Shown here: piece after piece, positions 8,660-18,013 of the stretch | How positions within the stretch are numbered: position 1 is the stretch's first letter | How the letters are laid out: each line of letters opens with the position of its first letter | NCBI RefSeq assembly: GCF_019969685.1 | Contig: NZ_JAHXYZ010000004.1 | Coordinates: 186,001 to 250,000 of the forward strand | DNA from: Microbacterium sp. EST19A | GTDB taxonomy: Bacteria > Actinomycetota > Actinomycetes > Actinomycetales > Microbacteriaceae | Direction of reading: 5' to 3' | DNA: 64,000 nucleotides | Position numbers and translations under genes: made by a program | Notes under the pieces: model-generated | The model's input: the letters and a program-made list of their open reading frames with translations, nothing else | What the model was told of the DNA's origin: nothing | Database searches by the model: none

Positions 8660-10200
8660 GGCTCGCGCTGCTGATCGGGTCCCTGCGCGGCGAACGTCGG
8701 GTACGGTCGATCGTCACGTTCCTGGCCGTCGTCGCCGTCACCGTCGTCGTCTGCCTCGCCGTCTTCAGCCTCGCCGGCGCTCCGGTGCCGGTCGCCCGCG
8801 CGGTCACCGTCCTGGGCGGTGCGGCGCTGCTCCTCGGATTCCTCGTCGGGCCGATCCTCGTCGGCGCCGTCGACCAGCTCGATCCGCGGCGGTTCGCCGT
8901 GTTCGGCGTCGACGAGCGGCAGATGCCCTGGGTGCTCATCCTGGCCGCGTTCGTCAGCGTTCCGAGCCTCGCCCTTCTCGCGGTCTACATCAGCGTCTGC
9001 ATCGTGGCCATCCAGCTCGGAGCGCCGTGGCCACTGGCCGTGCTCATGACGATCATCGGCGTGCTGACGACCGTGCTCATGGCGCGCGTCGGCATGGCCG
9101 TCAACGCTCTCCTCCTGCCGGAGCGCCGTTCTCGGGAGCTGACGGCTCTGTTCGCCCTGGCCATCCTCGTGATCGCCTTCCCCGTGGCCGTGTTCTTCGC
9201 CTCCCTGCGCTGGGACGGACATGTCCCCGCGTCGCTGGCCTCGCTGACCTCGGCGTTCGGCTTCACGCCGCTCGCCGCGGCACCGGGGTTCCTCTTCTCG
9301 ATCGCCGCGGATGAGACCACGATGGCGTGGATCAGCGGCATCGTCGCGGTCGGCACGGCCGTACTGCTGGGAGCCCTGTGGGCCTGGCTCGTGCGCCGTC
9401 TGCTCACGACCACGGAGCGTCCGGTCGCCGCACGGGAGCGGACCGGCCTAGGCTGGTTCGGACTGCTGCCGTCGAACGCCTTCGGAGCGATCGCCTCGCG
9501 GAGCCTCGTCTACTGGCTGCGCGACCGCCGCTACATCATGAACATCATCGTGGTGCCGGTGGCAGGTGTGCTGACGGTGCTGCCGCTCATCGTGGCCGGA
9601 GTGCCGCTCGAGATCGCCGCACTCGTTCCCGTGCCGGTCATGGCGCTGTTCTTCGGCTGGTTGCCGCACAACGACGTCGCCTACGACTCGACGGCGCTGT
9701 GGACGCACGTGGCGAGCGGCATCCGGGGTCTTCCCGATCGCCTCGGCCGACTCGTGCCGGTGCTGCTGGTGGCGATCCCGGTGCTCGCGATCGCCGTGCC
9801 GCTCACGCTCCTGCTGATCGGCGACTGGCGACTGCTGCTGCCGCTGACGGGCCTCGCCGCGAGCCTGCTGTTCTCGGCACTCGGCATCTCGAGCATCGTC
9901 TCGGTCGTCGCGCCGTATGCGGTGTCGCGCCCCGGGGACAGTCCTTTCCAGCAGCCGCAGCGCCCGACGTCGCGGGGCACCTACGGTCCGGCCGCCGCTC
10001 TGCTCGGAGCGATCGTGCTGAGCCTGCCGGCGGGCTGGCTGTTCGCTGCCACGATCATCGGCGGTCCCTCGTACGCACCCGCCGCATTCTGGGTCGGGCT
10101 CCTGTCGGGACTCGTGGTGCTCTGGCTCGGCGCGGTCATCGGCGGACGCATCTTCGAACGCAGCGGAGAACGGCTGATGGAGTTCGTCGAGACCGCGTGA
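8635..10200 (+). CDS. ABC transporter permease
   Basis: 521 residues with about ten to twelve hydrophobic segments spread over the whole length, beginning around residue 25 (IVTFLAVVAVTVVVCLAVF). No known signature motif was seen, as is usual for this exporter-type permease class. It starts at GTG inside the end of the ATPase gene with GGAGGGG 6 nt upstream, so the two are translationally coupled and form one transporter. Direction and substrate are not evident; no binding protein is present, which favours export. Confidence 0.8.
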   Translation: MAAHVLRLRLALLIGSLRGERRVRSIVTFLAVVAVTVVVCLAVFSLAGAPVPVARAVTVLGGAALLLGFLVGPILVGAVDQLDPRRFAVFGVDERQMPWVLILAAFVSVPSLALLAVYISVCIVAIQLGAPWPLAVLMTIIGVLTTVLMARVGMAVNALLLPERRSRELTALFALAILVIAFPVAVFFASLRWDGHVPASLASLTSAFGFTPLAAAPGFLFSIAADETTMAWISGIVAVGTAVLLGALWAWLVRRLLTTTERPVAARERTGLGWFGLLPSNAFGAIASRSLVYWLRDRRYIMNIIVVPVAGVLTVLPLIVAGVPLEIAALVPVPVMALFFGWLPHNDVAYDSTALWTHVASGIRGLPDRLGRLVPVLLVAIPVLAIAVPLTLLLIGDWRLLLPLTGLAASLLFSALGISSIVSVVAPYAVSRPGDSPFQQPQRPTSRGTYGPAAALLGAIVLSLPAGWLFAATIIGGPSYAPAAFWVGLLSGLVVLWLGAVIGGRIFERSGERLMEFVETA

Positions 10201-10240
10201 CGACCGCCCGCCAGCGCACCGACGAGGCTAGACTCACGGG

Positions 10241-10507
10241 ATGAGTACTCCGCTGGACAGCCCCGATCAGGGCGGCGTGGCAACGCTTGATCGCGAACTG
10301 GAAGAGCTCCTCCGCGAGGAGAATCTCGAACCGGGCGACCATGAGCGCTTCTCGCATTATGTGAAGAAGGACAAGATCCTCGAGTCGGCGATCACCGGGA
10401 AGCCGGTGCGCGCCCTGTGCGGCAAGAAGTGGACGCCGGGTCGCGACCCGGAGAAGTTCCCCATCTGCCCCACGTGCAAGGAGATCTACGAGTCGATGGT
10501 CGGCTGA
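10241..10507 (+). CDS. DUF3039 protein
   Basis: 88 residues. The C-terminal half has ALCGKKWTPGRDPEKFPICP-type spacing, with two CxxC-like cysteine positions (ALCGK and CPTC) typical of the small actinobacterial DUF3039 family. It could bind a metal, but its function is unknown. A -10 TAGACT at 10229-10234 lies 6 nt before the ATG, so the transcript is probably leaderless. It is convergent with pncB, with only 6 bp between stops. Confidence 0.85.
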   Translation: MSTPLDSPDQGGVATLDRELEELLREENLEPGDHERFSHYVKKDKILESAITGKPVRALCGKKWTPGRDPEKFPICPTCKEIYESMVG

Positions 10508-10513
10508 CCGACC

Positions 10514-11839
10514 TCAGTCCGCTTCGACGTAGACCGTCGGGATCGCCGGGTCCGACTTGCTGAGCGCGAGCGCCCGCACCGGCAGCTCCTCGCGCACGCG
10601 AAGGTGATGCGCGCGAGCGGATGCCGTTCCCGCCGACCCTTCGTGCGCCGTGTCGATCTCGCCGGCCTCGACGAAGGTGACCTGGAGCGGACGTCCGTCC
10701 GGGTGCTCCGAAGGAGTGTCGAGCTCTTCGAATCCGTCGGAGACGACGACCGTCTCGGCGGAGGCGACGCCGTCGGTGAGCGTGCGGAAGGCGGCCTTGC
10801 GTCCGCCGTACGACGCCTTGTCGGCCGAGGCCTTCGCGACCCCGATCCACGCACCGCTGTCGTCCTGTCTGGCGACGAGCTTGTAGACCATGCTCGCGGT
10901 CGGATAGCCCGACCCCGTCACGACGGAGGTCCCGACGCCGTAGGCGTCGACGGGGGAGGCCGCGAGGGCGGCGATCGCGTACTCGTCGAGGTCGCTGGTC
11001 ACCGTGATGCGGGTGCCGGTGGCGCCGAGCTCGTCGAGCTGCGCGCGCACCTCTCCGGCCACGATGGGCAGGTCGCCCGAGTCGATGCGCACCCCGCCCA
11101 GCTCCGTGCCGGCGATGCGGATCGCCGTCTCGACACCGGTGCGGATGTCGTACGTGTCGACGAGGAGCGTCGTGCCGGTGCCCATGCTCTCGACCTGGGC
11201 GCGGAAGGCATCCTCCTCGGAATCGTGCAGGAGCGTCCAGGAGTGCGCGGCCGTACCCATCGTGGGGATGCCCCAGCTGCGCCCGGCCTCCAGGTTGCTC
11301 GTCGCGCCGAAGCCGGCGATGTACGCCGCGCGTGCCGCGGCGACGGCGGAGCGCTCGGCGGCGCGACGTGAGCCCATCTCGGCCAGGGGACGCTCACCGG
11401 CGGCGATGCTCATCCGCGCGGCGGCCGTCGCGACAGCGGAGTCGTGGTTGAGGACGCTGAGGGCGAGCGTCTCGAGGATCACGGCGTCGGCGAACGTGCC
11501 CTCGACGGTCAGGATCGGCGAGCCGGGGAAGTAGAGCTCGCCTTCGCGGTACCCGCTGATCGATCCGGTGAAACGGTAGGCCTCGAGGTATTTCAGCGTG
11601 TCGGCATCCACGATGTCGCCGTCGCGCAGGAACCGCAGCTCCTCGTCACCGAAGCGGAATTCGCGCAGCAGTCCGAGCAGGCGCCCGGTGCCGGCCACCA
11701 CGCCGAACCGGCGGCCGCCGGACAGGCGTCGGGAGAACAGCTCGAAGACGCTCGGCCGGAAGGCCGTCCCGTCTCGGAGCGAAGCCGCGAGCATCGTGAG
11801 CTCATAACGATCGGTGAGCAGCGCCGTCGACGTGGTCAT
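10514..11839 (-). CDS. pncB: Nicotinate phosphoribosyltransferase
   Basis: 441 residues, the expected size. The N terminus TDRYELTMLAASL and the segment GTAAHSW (site of the autophosphorylated His) identify the family, with RIDSGDL in the phosphoribosyl-binding part. It makes NaMN from nicotinate and PRPP with ATP in the Preiss-Handler route to NAD. ATG 11839 is chosen because a -10 TATGCT (11846-11851, minus strand) lies 6 nt upstream. A longer frame would run into murI. It is divergent from murI. Confidence 0.93.
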   Translation of the reverse strand: MTTSTALLTDRYELTMLAASLRDGTAFRPSVFELFSRRLSGGRRFGVVAGTGRLLGLLREFRFGDEELRFLRDGDIVDADTLKYLEAYRFTGSISGYREGELYFPGSPILTVEGTFADAVILETLALSVLNHDSAVATAAARMSIAAGERPLAEMGSRRAAERSAVAAARAAYIAGFGATSNLEAGRSWGIPTMGTAAHSWTLLHDSEEDAFRAQVESMGTGTTLLVDTYDIRTGVETAIRIAGTELGGVRIDSGDLPIVAGEVRAQLDELGATGTRITVTSDLDEYAIAALAASPVDAYGVGTSVVTGSGYPTASMVYKLVARQDDSGAWIGVAKASADKASYGGRKAAFRTLTDGVASAETVVVSDGFEELDTPSEHPDGRPLQVTFVEAGEIDTAHEGSAGTASARAHHLRVREELPVRALALSKSDPAIPTVYVEAD

Positions 11840-11845
11840 GCGCTC

Positions 11846-11868
11846 AGCATAGTGAGGCCCGGTAGGCT
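11846..11868. promoter_or_regulatory. Back-to-back leaderless promoters of pncB and murI
   Basis: TATGCT on the minus strand (11846-11851) lies 6 nt before pncB, and TAGGCT on the plus strand (11863-11868) lies 8 nt before murI. Only 37 bp separate the two start codons, so the -35 regions must overlap the opposite gene. Confidence 0.7.
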
Positions 11869-11876
11869 GGGGAGTC

Positions 11877-12713
11877 ATGAACGACGCGCCGATCGGAATC
11901 TTCGACTCCGGTGTCGGCGGGCTCACGGTGGCCAGGGCCATCCGCGCCCAGCTGCCCCGTGAATCGTTCGTGTACATCGGCGACACGGCGCACTCGCCGT
12001 ACGGCCCGAAGCCCATCGCGGATGTGCGCCGCTACGCGCTCGAGGTGCTCGACACGCTCGTCGATCAGGGCGTGAAGATGCTCGTGATCGCCTGCAACAC
12101 GGCATCAGCGGCCATGCTCCGGGACGCGCGCGAGCGCTACGACATCCCCGTCGTCGAGGTGATCGGCCCGGCTGTGCGCCGTGCCGTGTCGACGACGCGC
12201 AACGGCCGCGTGGGCGTGATCGGCACCGTCGGTACGATCGGCTCCCGCGCCTACCAGGACATGCTCGAGGTGAACGAGCGCCTCCAGGTCTTCACGGCGG
12301 CCTGCCCGCGTTTCGTCGAGTTCGTCGAGGCCGGGATCACCGGCACGCCCGAGGTGCTCGCCGTGGCCGAGGAGTATCTCGCTCCGCTGCGGGATGCCGA
12401 TGTCGACACCCTCGTGCTGGGCTGCACGCACTATCCGTTCCTGCGTGGCGCGATCAGCTACGTCATGGGCGAGGGCGTCACGCTCGTCTCCAGCGACGAC
12501 GAGACGGCCGGCGATGTCTACCGCCAGCTGGTCCGCGATGATCTGCTGGCCTCGGCGGACGCGGCTTCGACCTACGTCTACGAGGCGACGGGTGCGTCCG
12601 CCGACGACTTCACCGCACTGGCGAACCGGCTGATGGGCCGCGAGGTCCGTGATGTGCAGCTGGTGCAGACCGGCGTGATCACTCTTCCCGAGTCCGTCTC
12701 CGAGTCGCACTGA
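11877..12713 (+). CDS. murI: Glutamate racemase
   Basis: 278 residues. It begins [17 protein letters not shown], contains the first catalytic Cys in ACNTASA and the second in GCTHYPFL, and has [11 protein letters not shown], all diagnostic. It converts L- to D-glutamate for peptidoglycan in the cytoplasm. It is the first gene of a probable murI-rph-rdgB operon. TAGGCT 8 nt before the ATG suggests a leaderless mRNA. Confidence 0.96.
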   Translation: MNDAPIGIFDSGVGGLTVARAIRAQLPRESFVYIGDTAHSPYGPKPIADVRRYALEVLDTLVDQGVKMLVIACNTASAAMLRDARERYDIPVVEVIGPAVRRAVSTTRNGRVGVIGTVGTIGSRAYQDMLEVNERLQVFTAACPRFVEFVEAGITGTPEVLAVAEEYLAPLRDADVDTLVLGCTHYPFLRGAISYVMGEGVTLVSSDDETAGDVYRQLVRDDLLASADAASTYVYEATGASADDFTALANRLMGREVRDVQLVQTGVITLPESVSESH

Positions 12714-12746
12714 GCCGATTCGATCACCCCCACCCGAAAGAAGCAC

Positions 12747-13493
12747 ATGACCGATATCGTCCGGGCCGACGGCCGCTCCACCGACCAGCTGCGCGAGATC
12801 ACGATCGAGCGCGGCTGGAGTGCGCACGCCGAGGGTTCCGCCTTGATCAGCTTCGGCGGCACGAAGGTGCTGTGCACCGCATCCTTCACCAACGGCGTCC
12901 CGCGGTGGCTCACCGGTAAGGGCAAGGGATGGGTCACGGCGGAATACTCGATGCTGCCGCGGGCCACGAACAGCCGCAACGATCGCGAGAGCGTGAAGGG
13001 CCGCATCGGCGGACGCACGCACGAGATCTCCCGACTCATCGGCCGTGCCCTGCGCGCGGTCGTCGACACCAAGGCGCTCGGCGAGAACACGATCGTCATC
13101 GACTGCGACGTGCTGCAGGCCGACGGCGGCACCCGCACGGCCGCGATCACGGGTGCCTACGTCGCCCTCGCGGATGCGATCGAGTGGGGGCGCGACAAGA
13201 AGTTCATCGGCAAGAACTCCACGCCGCTGGTCGATTCCGTCGCCGCCGTGTCCGTCGGCATCATCGACGGCGAGCCCATGCTCGATCTGGCATATGTCGA
13301 GGATGTCCGCGCGGAGACCGACATGAACGTCGTCGTGACCGGCCGCGGACTGTTCGTCGAGGTGCAGGGCACCGCGGAGGGCGCACCCTTCGACAAGCGC
13401 GAACTCGATGCTCTTCTCGAGCTCGGTCTCTCCGGCTGCGCCGATCTGAAGGGCCACCAGCTCGCGGCCCTCGCCGCTGCCTCGGACGCATGA
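12747..13493 (+). CDS. rph: Ribonuclease PH
   Basis: 248 residues, typical length. It has RPDGRS-like [13 protein letters not shown] near the N terminus, the conserved RGGRTHEI-type segment [17 protein letters not shown], and [14 protein letters not shown] in the phosphate-binding core. It trims tRNA 3' ends by phosphorolysis. It follows murI by 33 bp with a GAAAGAAG ribosome-binding site and overlaps rdgB by 4 bp (ATGA). Confidence 0.96.
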   Translation: MTDIVRADGRSTDQLREITIERGWSAHAEGSALISFGGTKVLCTASFTNGVPRWLTGKGKGWVTAEYSMLPRATNSRNDRESVKGRIGGRTHEISRLIGRALRAVVDTKALGENTIVIDCDVLQADGGTRTAAITGAYVALADAIEWGRDKKFIGKNSTPLVDSVAAVSVGIIDGEPMLDLAYVEDVRAETDMNVVVTGRGLFVEVQGTAEGAPFDKRELDALLELGLSGCADLKGHQLAALAAASDA

Positions 13494-14089
13494 CGATGAA
13501 GGTCGTCCTCGCGACGCACAACCCGCACAAGGTCTCGGAGTTCCAGCAGATCGTCGCCGAGACGCGCCCCGATCTCGAGATCGTCGGCTACGACGGTCCG
13601 GAACCGGTCGAAGACGGCGTCACCTTCACCGAGAACGCGCTCATCAAGGCGCGGGCGGCGGCAGCGCACACGGGGCTCGCGGCGCTGGCCGATGACTCGG
13701 GCATCTGCGTCGACGTGCTGGGCGGATCGCCGGGCGTCTTCTCGGCGTACTGGGCGGGCCAGAAGAAGGATGCCACGGCGAATCTGGAACTGCTGCTCGA
13801 TCAGCTGCGCGACGTCGCCGACCCGCACCGCTCCGCGCACTTCACATCGACGATCGCACTGGTCACGCCGGACGGTCGCGAGGAGGTGGTGGAAGGTCTG
13901 TGGCCGGGACGGCTCGCACACGCCGCGTCCGGTGGAGGAGGCTTCGGCTACGACCCGATCTTCGTCCCCGACGGTCAGCCCGAAGGGCAGGAACGGACGG
14001 TGGGCGACTTCACCGCGGCGGAGAAGCAGTCGCAGTCCCATCGCGCGCGCGCGTTCGCCGAACTGGTGCCGCTGCTCGCACAGCTCTGA
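13490..14089 (+). CDS. rdgB: XTP/dITP diphosphatase (non-canonical purine NTPase)
   Basis: 199 residues. It begins [17 protein letters not shown] with the family's T/SxNxxK motif, followed by [13 protein letters not shown] and [27 protein letters not shown] is near the C terminus. It removes deaminated purine nucleotides (ITP, XTP) from the pool. ATG 13490 overlaps the rph stop; an in-frame ATG two codons later is an alternative start. Confidence 0.95.
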   Translation: MTMKVVLATHNPHKVSEFQQIVAETRPDLEIVGYDGPEPVEDGVTFTENALIKARAAAAHTGLAALADDSGICVDVLGGSPGVFSAYWAGQKKDATANLELLLDQLRDVADPHRSAHFTSTIALVTPDGREEVVEGLWPGRLAHAASGGGGFGYDPIFVPDGQPEGQERTVGDFTAAEKQSQSHRARAFAELVPLLAQL

Positions 14090-14107
14090 GCGGGACGGCT
14101 GCACTGC

Positions 14108-14127
14108 TGAGACTGGTTCTCGTTACC
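14108..14127 (+). promoter_or_regulatory. Possible Zur/Fur-type box before the zinc exporter
   Basis: The segment starting TGAGACTGGTTCTCG resembles the TGAnAnTGnTTnTCnTTA pattern of zinc and iron Fur-family operators. It lies about 60 bp before the cation-exporter start. It is a visual match only. Confidence 0.3.
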
Positions 14128-14184
14128 CTTCCCGACTAGGAGAATCCGCCCTTCGTGCCCTCACACCCGGTCTAGCCTGGGGGC

Positions 14185-15105
14185 ATGCACGATCACGCAC
14201 CCGCCGCCGGCGGCATCCGCTCGGCGAGCAGCAGACGCCTCCTCGCGATCTCGCTGTCGCTGACGGCGACGGTGATGATCGTTCAAGTGGTCGGAGCGAT
14301 CCTCACCGGCTCCCTCGCGCTGCTCGCCGACGCTGCCCATATGTTCACCGACGCCTCGGCATTGGTGATCGCGCTCATCGCGGCATCCGTCGCGGCACGC
14401 CCGGCCGATGACCGGCGCACGTTCGGCTACCAGCGGGCCGAGGTCTTCGGTGCGCTGATCAACGCCGTGATCCTGATCGCCCTGGCCGCGTGGGTCGCCG
14501 TCGAGGGCATCGGGCGCCTGCTGAACCCCGGCGATGTCGAGGTGGCGGGCGGACTCATGCTCGTCGTCGCCGTCGTGGGTCTGATCGCGAACGCGATCTC
14601 GATGTGGCTGCTGAGCCGTGCGCAGCGCACCAGCATCAACGTACGCGGCGCGTACCTCGAGGTCATGGGCGACCTGATCGGTTCGGCCGCGGTCATCGTG
14701 GCTGCCGTGATCATCCTGACCACCGGATGGATGCCGGCGGATGCCCTAGCCTCGCTGCTGATCGCGGCGATGATCATACCGCGGGCGATCTCCCTGCTGC
14801 GCGAGGTCTTCTCGGTGCTCGCCGAGTCCGCGCCGAAGGGCACCGCGGTCAGCGAGATCCGCACCCACCTGCTCGCCTACGAAGGCGTCACTGGGGTACA
14901 CGATGTGCATGTCTGGCAGCTCACCCGCGGTGCCCCGGTGTTCTCGGCCCACGTCAGCGTCGATCCGGTGCTGCTCGCCGACGGACGTTCCGCGGCGCTG
15001 CTCTCCGAGATGCAGGCGTGCCTCGCGGATCACTTCGACGTCGAGCACTCGACGTTCCAGATCGAGCCGGCCGAGCAGTCCGACTGCGAACCGCATCACG
15101 CCTGA
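14185..15105 (+). CDS. Cation diffusion facilitator (zinc/cadmium exporter)
   Basis: 306 residues with six hydrophobic segments. HMFTDASAL in the second segment and the matching GDLIGSA in the fifth supply the paired metal-binding residues of the CzcD/ZitB family. The cytoplasmic C-terminal domain has VTGVHDVHVWQL. A His-rich start (MHDH) is typical. It should export Zn2+ (perhaps Cd2+ or Co2+) by proton antiport. TAGCCT at 14173-14178 is 6 nt before the ATG. A possible zinc-regulator box lies upstream. It converges on ligD with 3 bp between stops. Confidence 0.92.
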   Translation: MHDHAPAAGGIRSASSRRLLAISLSLTATVMIVQVVGAILTGSLALLADAAHMFTDASALVIALIAASVAARPADDRRTFGYQRAEVFGALINAVILIALAAWVAVEGIGRLLNPGDVEVAGGLMLVVAVVGLIANAISMWLLSRAQRTSINVRGAYLEVMGDLIGSAAVIVAAVIILTTGWMPADALASLLIAAMIIPRAISLLREVFSVLAESAPKGTAVSEIRTHLLAYEGVTGVHDVHVWQLTRGAPVFSAHVSVDPVLLADGRSAALLSEMQACLADHFDVEHSTFQIEPAEQSDCEPHHA

Positions 15106-15108
15106 CCG

Positions 15109-17082
15109 TCAGGGTTCGACGACGATCTCGTCGGGCGTCTTGTCGGGGCGGAGCCCGCGCCAGCGCGCATGACGGAGCACTCCGTCGGGCGTCCAGTTCG
15201 CGAACTCGACCTCTCCGACCAGCTCCGGACGCACCCACAGCGCGTCCGACGCGTCGAGCGCGGGCACGCCGTCCAGGGGAGCCGTCTTCACCCGGAGCGG
15301 CTCGAGCCGCGTGAGCAGGTCGCGCAGGATGCGGTCGGTGAACCCCGTGCCGACCCGGCCGACGTAGCGCAGCTCCCGCGCGGTCCCCTCGGACGGCACG
15401 GCGAGCAGCAGCGAGCCCAGCGTGCTCTCCCGGTCGCCCTTCCCCGGACGGATGCCGACGATCACGGCCTCCTGCATGCGGGTGTGCTTGAGCTTGAGCC
15501 ACGCAGGTGAGCGCAGTCCCGGGCGGTAGCGGGAGCCGGGATCCTTGGCGACGACGCCCTCGAGACCGAACTGCTCGCTGGCGGCGAGAGCCGCGTCGAG
15601 ATCGTCGAAGACAGGCGGCACCTGCACCGGGGCATCGAGGTCGGCGACGAGGTCGTCCAGGAGCGTCCTCCGCTGCTGGAGGGGCATCGAGGTGAGATCG
15701 TGCCCGTCGAGGCGCAGCAGGTCGAACAGCATGTACACGATCGGCGTGCGCACCACTTCGCGTTCGATCTCCCGCGGCCGGGTCAGGTGCATCCGATTCT
15801 GCAGCAGCGAGAAGCTCGGCCGGCCGTGGGCGTCGAAGGCGACGATCTCGCCGTCGACCACGGCGTCCGCTGCGGGGAGGAACGGAGCGCCGTCTGCCGT
15901 GAGCTCGGGGTAGCGGGCGGTGATGTCGGTTCCGCGGCGTGCGTGCAGCAGCATCCGTCCGTCCGCCCATGTTCCCATGGCGCGGATGCCGTCCCACTTG
16001 ACCTCGACCCACGACGGGTCGCTGAGCGCGCGAGCAAGGGCGGGGGTGCCGTTCTCGGCGAGCATGGGGGCGAGCGTCGGGGCGGTCGCTCCGGATGCCG
16101 GAGGTGTGGTGTTCCGCGGGTATCGCGAGGACCGCCGCGGAGAAGATGTGGGACCAGCCGGCGTGACCGGTGCGGGAGCGGAGGAAGCGGCGGACTCCGG
16201 GCGCAGCGAAGCCAGGGGATCGACGCCCTCGGCCGCGCGGGCGAGCACCTCGTCGATGTCGAGCTGAGCGAGGTCGGGGTCATCGAGCTCGTCCCAGGTG
16301 CGCGGGGCGGCGACCCACGGCTGCGCACGACCGCGCAGCGAGTACGGCGAGATGGTCGTCTTCTTGCCGTTGTTCTGACTCCAGTCGAGGAACACCTTGC
16401 CGCCGCGCACCGCCTTCGACATGACGCTCGTCGCGAGGTCAGGGTGGTCGTTCTCGATGAGCCGGGCGAGCTCTTTCACGACGGCGGAGATCTCCTGGCT
16501 GGTCTGCTCGCCGGGAAGCGCCGCGTACAGGTGGATGCCTTTGCTGCCGCTGGTGACAGGCAGGGGATCGAGGCCCATGTCGGAGAGGATGCGGCGGGCG
16601 ATGCGCGCGACCTCGGCGCACTGCGCGAGACCCACGCCGGGCCCCGGGTCGAGGTCGAGCACCAGCCGGTCCGGACGGCCGGGCAGCCCGTCGGGGGCGA
16701 AGCGCCACTGCGGCACGTGCAGCTCGATCGCCGCGACCTGGGCGAGCCAGACGAGGGTCGGCACGTTCTCGACGAGCGGGTACTCCTTCGGGCCGTCGGA
16801 GTGCTGGATCGCCTGGCGCGGAATCCAGTCCGGCGCTCCGGGTTCGAGCTGCTTGGTGAAGAACGCGTCAGCCGGAGCATCGGCGGTTCCGACGCCCTCC
16901 ACCCACCGCTTGCGAGTGACGGGGCGGCCGTCGAGGAGGGGGAGCAGGAGGGGAGCGATCGCCGAGTAGTACGCGATGACCTCGCCCTTGGTGGTACCCG
17001 TCTCGGGGTAGACGACCTTGTCGAGGTTGGTGATCCGCAGACGGCGGCCGTCGACCTGCACGACCTGCGCTTCTCGGACCAT
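15109..17082 (-). CDS. ligD: LigD-type ATP-dependent DNA ligase with polymerase domain
   Basis: 657 residues in two domains. The N-terminal polymerase/primase domain (1-300) has the metal-binding DLDPG motif, SGSKGIHLY and FLDWSQN. A Pro/Ala-rich linker (about 310-345) follows. The C-terminal ligase domain has motif I EVKWDGIRAM with the adenylated Lys, LFDLLRLDG, EGVVAKDP and WLKLKH. The phosphoesterase domain found between or beside these in many LigD proteins is absent. It seals DNA double-strand breaks by non-homologous end joining with Ku, whose gene is divergent. A -10 TACGCT (17089-17094, minus strand) lies 6 nt before ATG 17082, which sets this start over a longer frame. Confidence 0.92.
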   Translation of the reverse strand: MVREAQVVQVDGRRLRITNLDKVVYPETGTTKGEVIAYYSAIAPLLLPLLDGRPVTRKRWVEGVGTADAPADAFFTKQLEPGAPDWIPRQAIQHSDGPKEYPLVENVPTLVWLAQVAAIELHVPQWRFAPDGLPGRPDRLVLDLDPGPGVGLAQCAEVARIARRILSDMGLDPLPVTSGSKGIHLYAALPGEQTSQEISAVVKELARLIENDHPDLATSVMSKAVRGGKVFLDWSQNNGKKTTISPYSLRGRAQPWVAAPRTWDELDDPDLAQLDIDEVLARAAEGVDPLASLRPESAASSAPAPVTPAGPTSSPRRSSRYPRNTTPPASGATAPTLAPMLAENGTPALARALSDPSWVEVKWDGIRAMGTWADGRMLLHARRGTDITARYPELTADGAPFLPAADAVVDGEIVAFDAHGRPSFSLLQNRMHLTRPREIEREVVRTPIVYMLFDLLRLDGHDLTSMPLQQRRTLLDDLVADLDAPVQVPPVFDDLDAALAASEQFGLEGVVAKDPGSRYRPGLRSPAWLKLKHTRMQEAVIVGIRPGKGDRESTLGSLLLAVPSEGTARELRYVGRVGTGFTDRILRDLLTRLEPLRVKTAPLDGVPALDASDALWVRPELVGEVEFANWTPDGVLRHARWRGLRPDKTPDEIVVEP

Positions 17083-17152
17083 GGAGCAAGCGTAGTCAGC
17101 CGTCGCCGTCAAGGGCTGGCCGTGACGGGTGTGGCTGGTGTTCACTGGGGGA

Positions 17153-17995
17153 ATGAGGACGATCTGGAAGGGCGCGCTGACGTTCGGGCTCGTGAACGTG
17201 CCGGTCAAGGTGTATTCGGCGACCGAGGACCACGACGTGCCGCTGCATCAGGTGCATGAGAAGGACGGCGGACGCATCCGCTATCAGCGCACCTGCGAGG
17301 TGTGCGGCGAGACGGTCGCCTATGCCGACATCGACAAGGCCTACGTCGAGGAGGGGCAGACGGTCGTGCTCACCAAGGACGACCTCGCCGCACTGCCGGC
17401 GGAGAAGAGCCGCGAGATCGACGTCGTCGAGTTCGTGCCCTCCGATCAGGTCGATCTGCTGACGCTCGACAAGCCGTACTACCTGGAGCCGGACTCGAAG
17501 TCGGCGAAGGCGTACGTGCTGCTGCGCAGGACGCTCGAGCAGACCGACCGCACCGCGATCGTGCGGTTCACGCTGCGCCAGAAGACGCGGCTCGCGGCTC
17601 TTCGCGTGCGCGGCAAGGTGCTGGTCCTCCAGACGCTGCTCTGGGCCGACGAGGTCCGCGAGGCCGAGTTCCCGGCACTCGACGAAGACGTGCGCATCTC
17701 GAAGAAGGAGCTCGAGATGTCGGCCGCCCTGGTCGACAGCTATTCGGCCGACTTCGATCCCGAAGCGTTCGTCGACGAGTACCAGAAGGAGCTCCGCACC
17801 CTCATCGACGCGAAGATCGAAGCGGGCGAGAGCTTCGAGATCGCCGACACGTTCGGCGAAGCGGAAGCCGAGGGCAAGGGCGGAGAGGTCATCGACCTCA
17901 TGGAGGCGCTCCGCGAGAGCGTCGCGCGGTCGAAGGAGAAGCGGGCGAGCGAGAAGCCCACGAAGGCCAAGAAGCCGGCGAAGAAGACCGGCTGA
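17153..17995 (+). CDS. ku: Ku protein (non-homologous end joining)
   Basis: 280 residues. It begins RTIWKGALTFGLVNVPVKVY, the bacterial Ku signature, with the Ku core to about residue 230 and a Lys/Ala-rich basic tail (residues 255-280) known in this family to bind DNA. Ku encircles DNA ends and recruits LigD. It is divergent from ligD with 70 bp between starts. ATG 17153 is chosen because the signature begins there. TTCACT 6 nt upstream is a weak -10 candidate. Confidence 0.95.
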   Translation: MRTIWKGALTFGLVNVPVKVYSATEDHDVPLHQVHEKDGGRIRYQRTCEVCGETVAYADIDKAYVEEGQTVVLTKDDLAALPAEKSREIDVVEFVPSDQVDLLTLDKPYYLEPDSKSAKAYVLLRRTLEQTDRTAIVRFTLRQKTRLAALRVRGKVLVLQTLLWADEVREAEFPALDEDVRISKKELEMSAALVDSYSADFDPEAFVDEYQKELRTLIDAKIEAGESFEIADTFGEAEAEGKGGEVIDLMEALRESVARSKEKRASEKPTKAKKPAKKTG

Positions 17996-18013
17996 TCCGC
18001 CCGGCGGCGAGGC

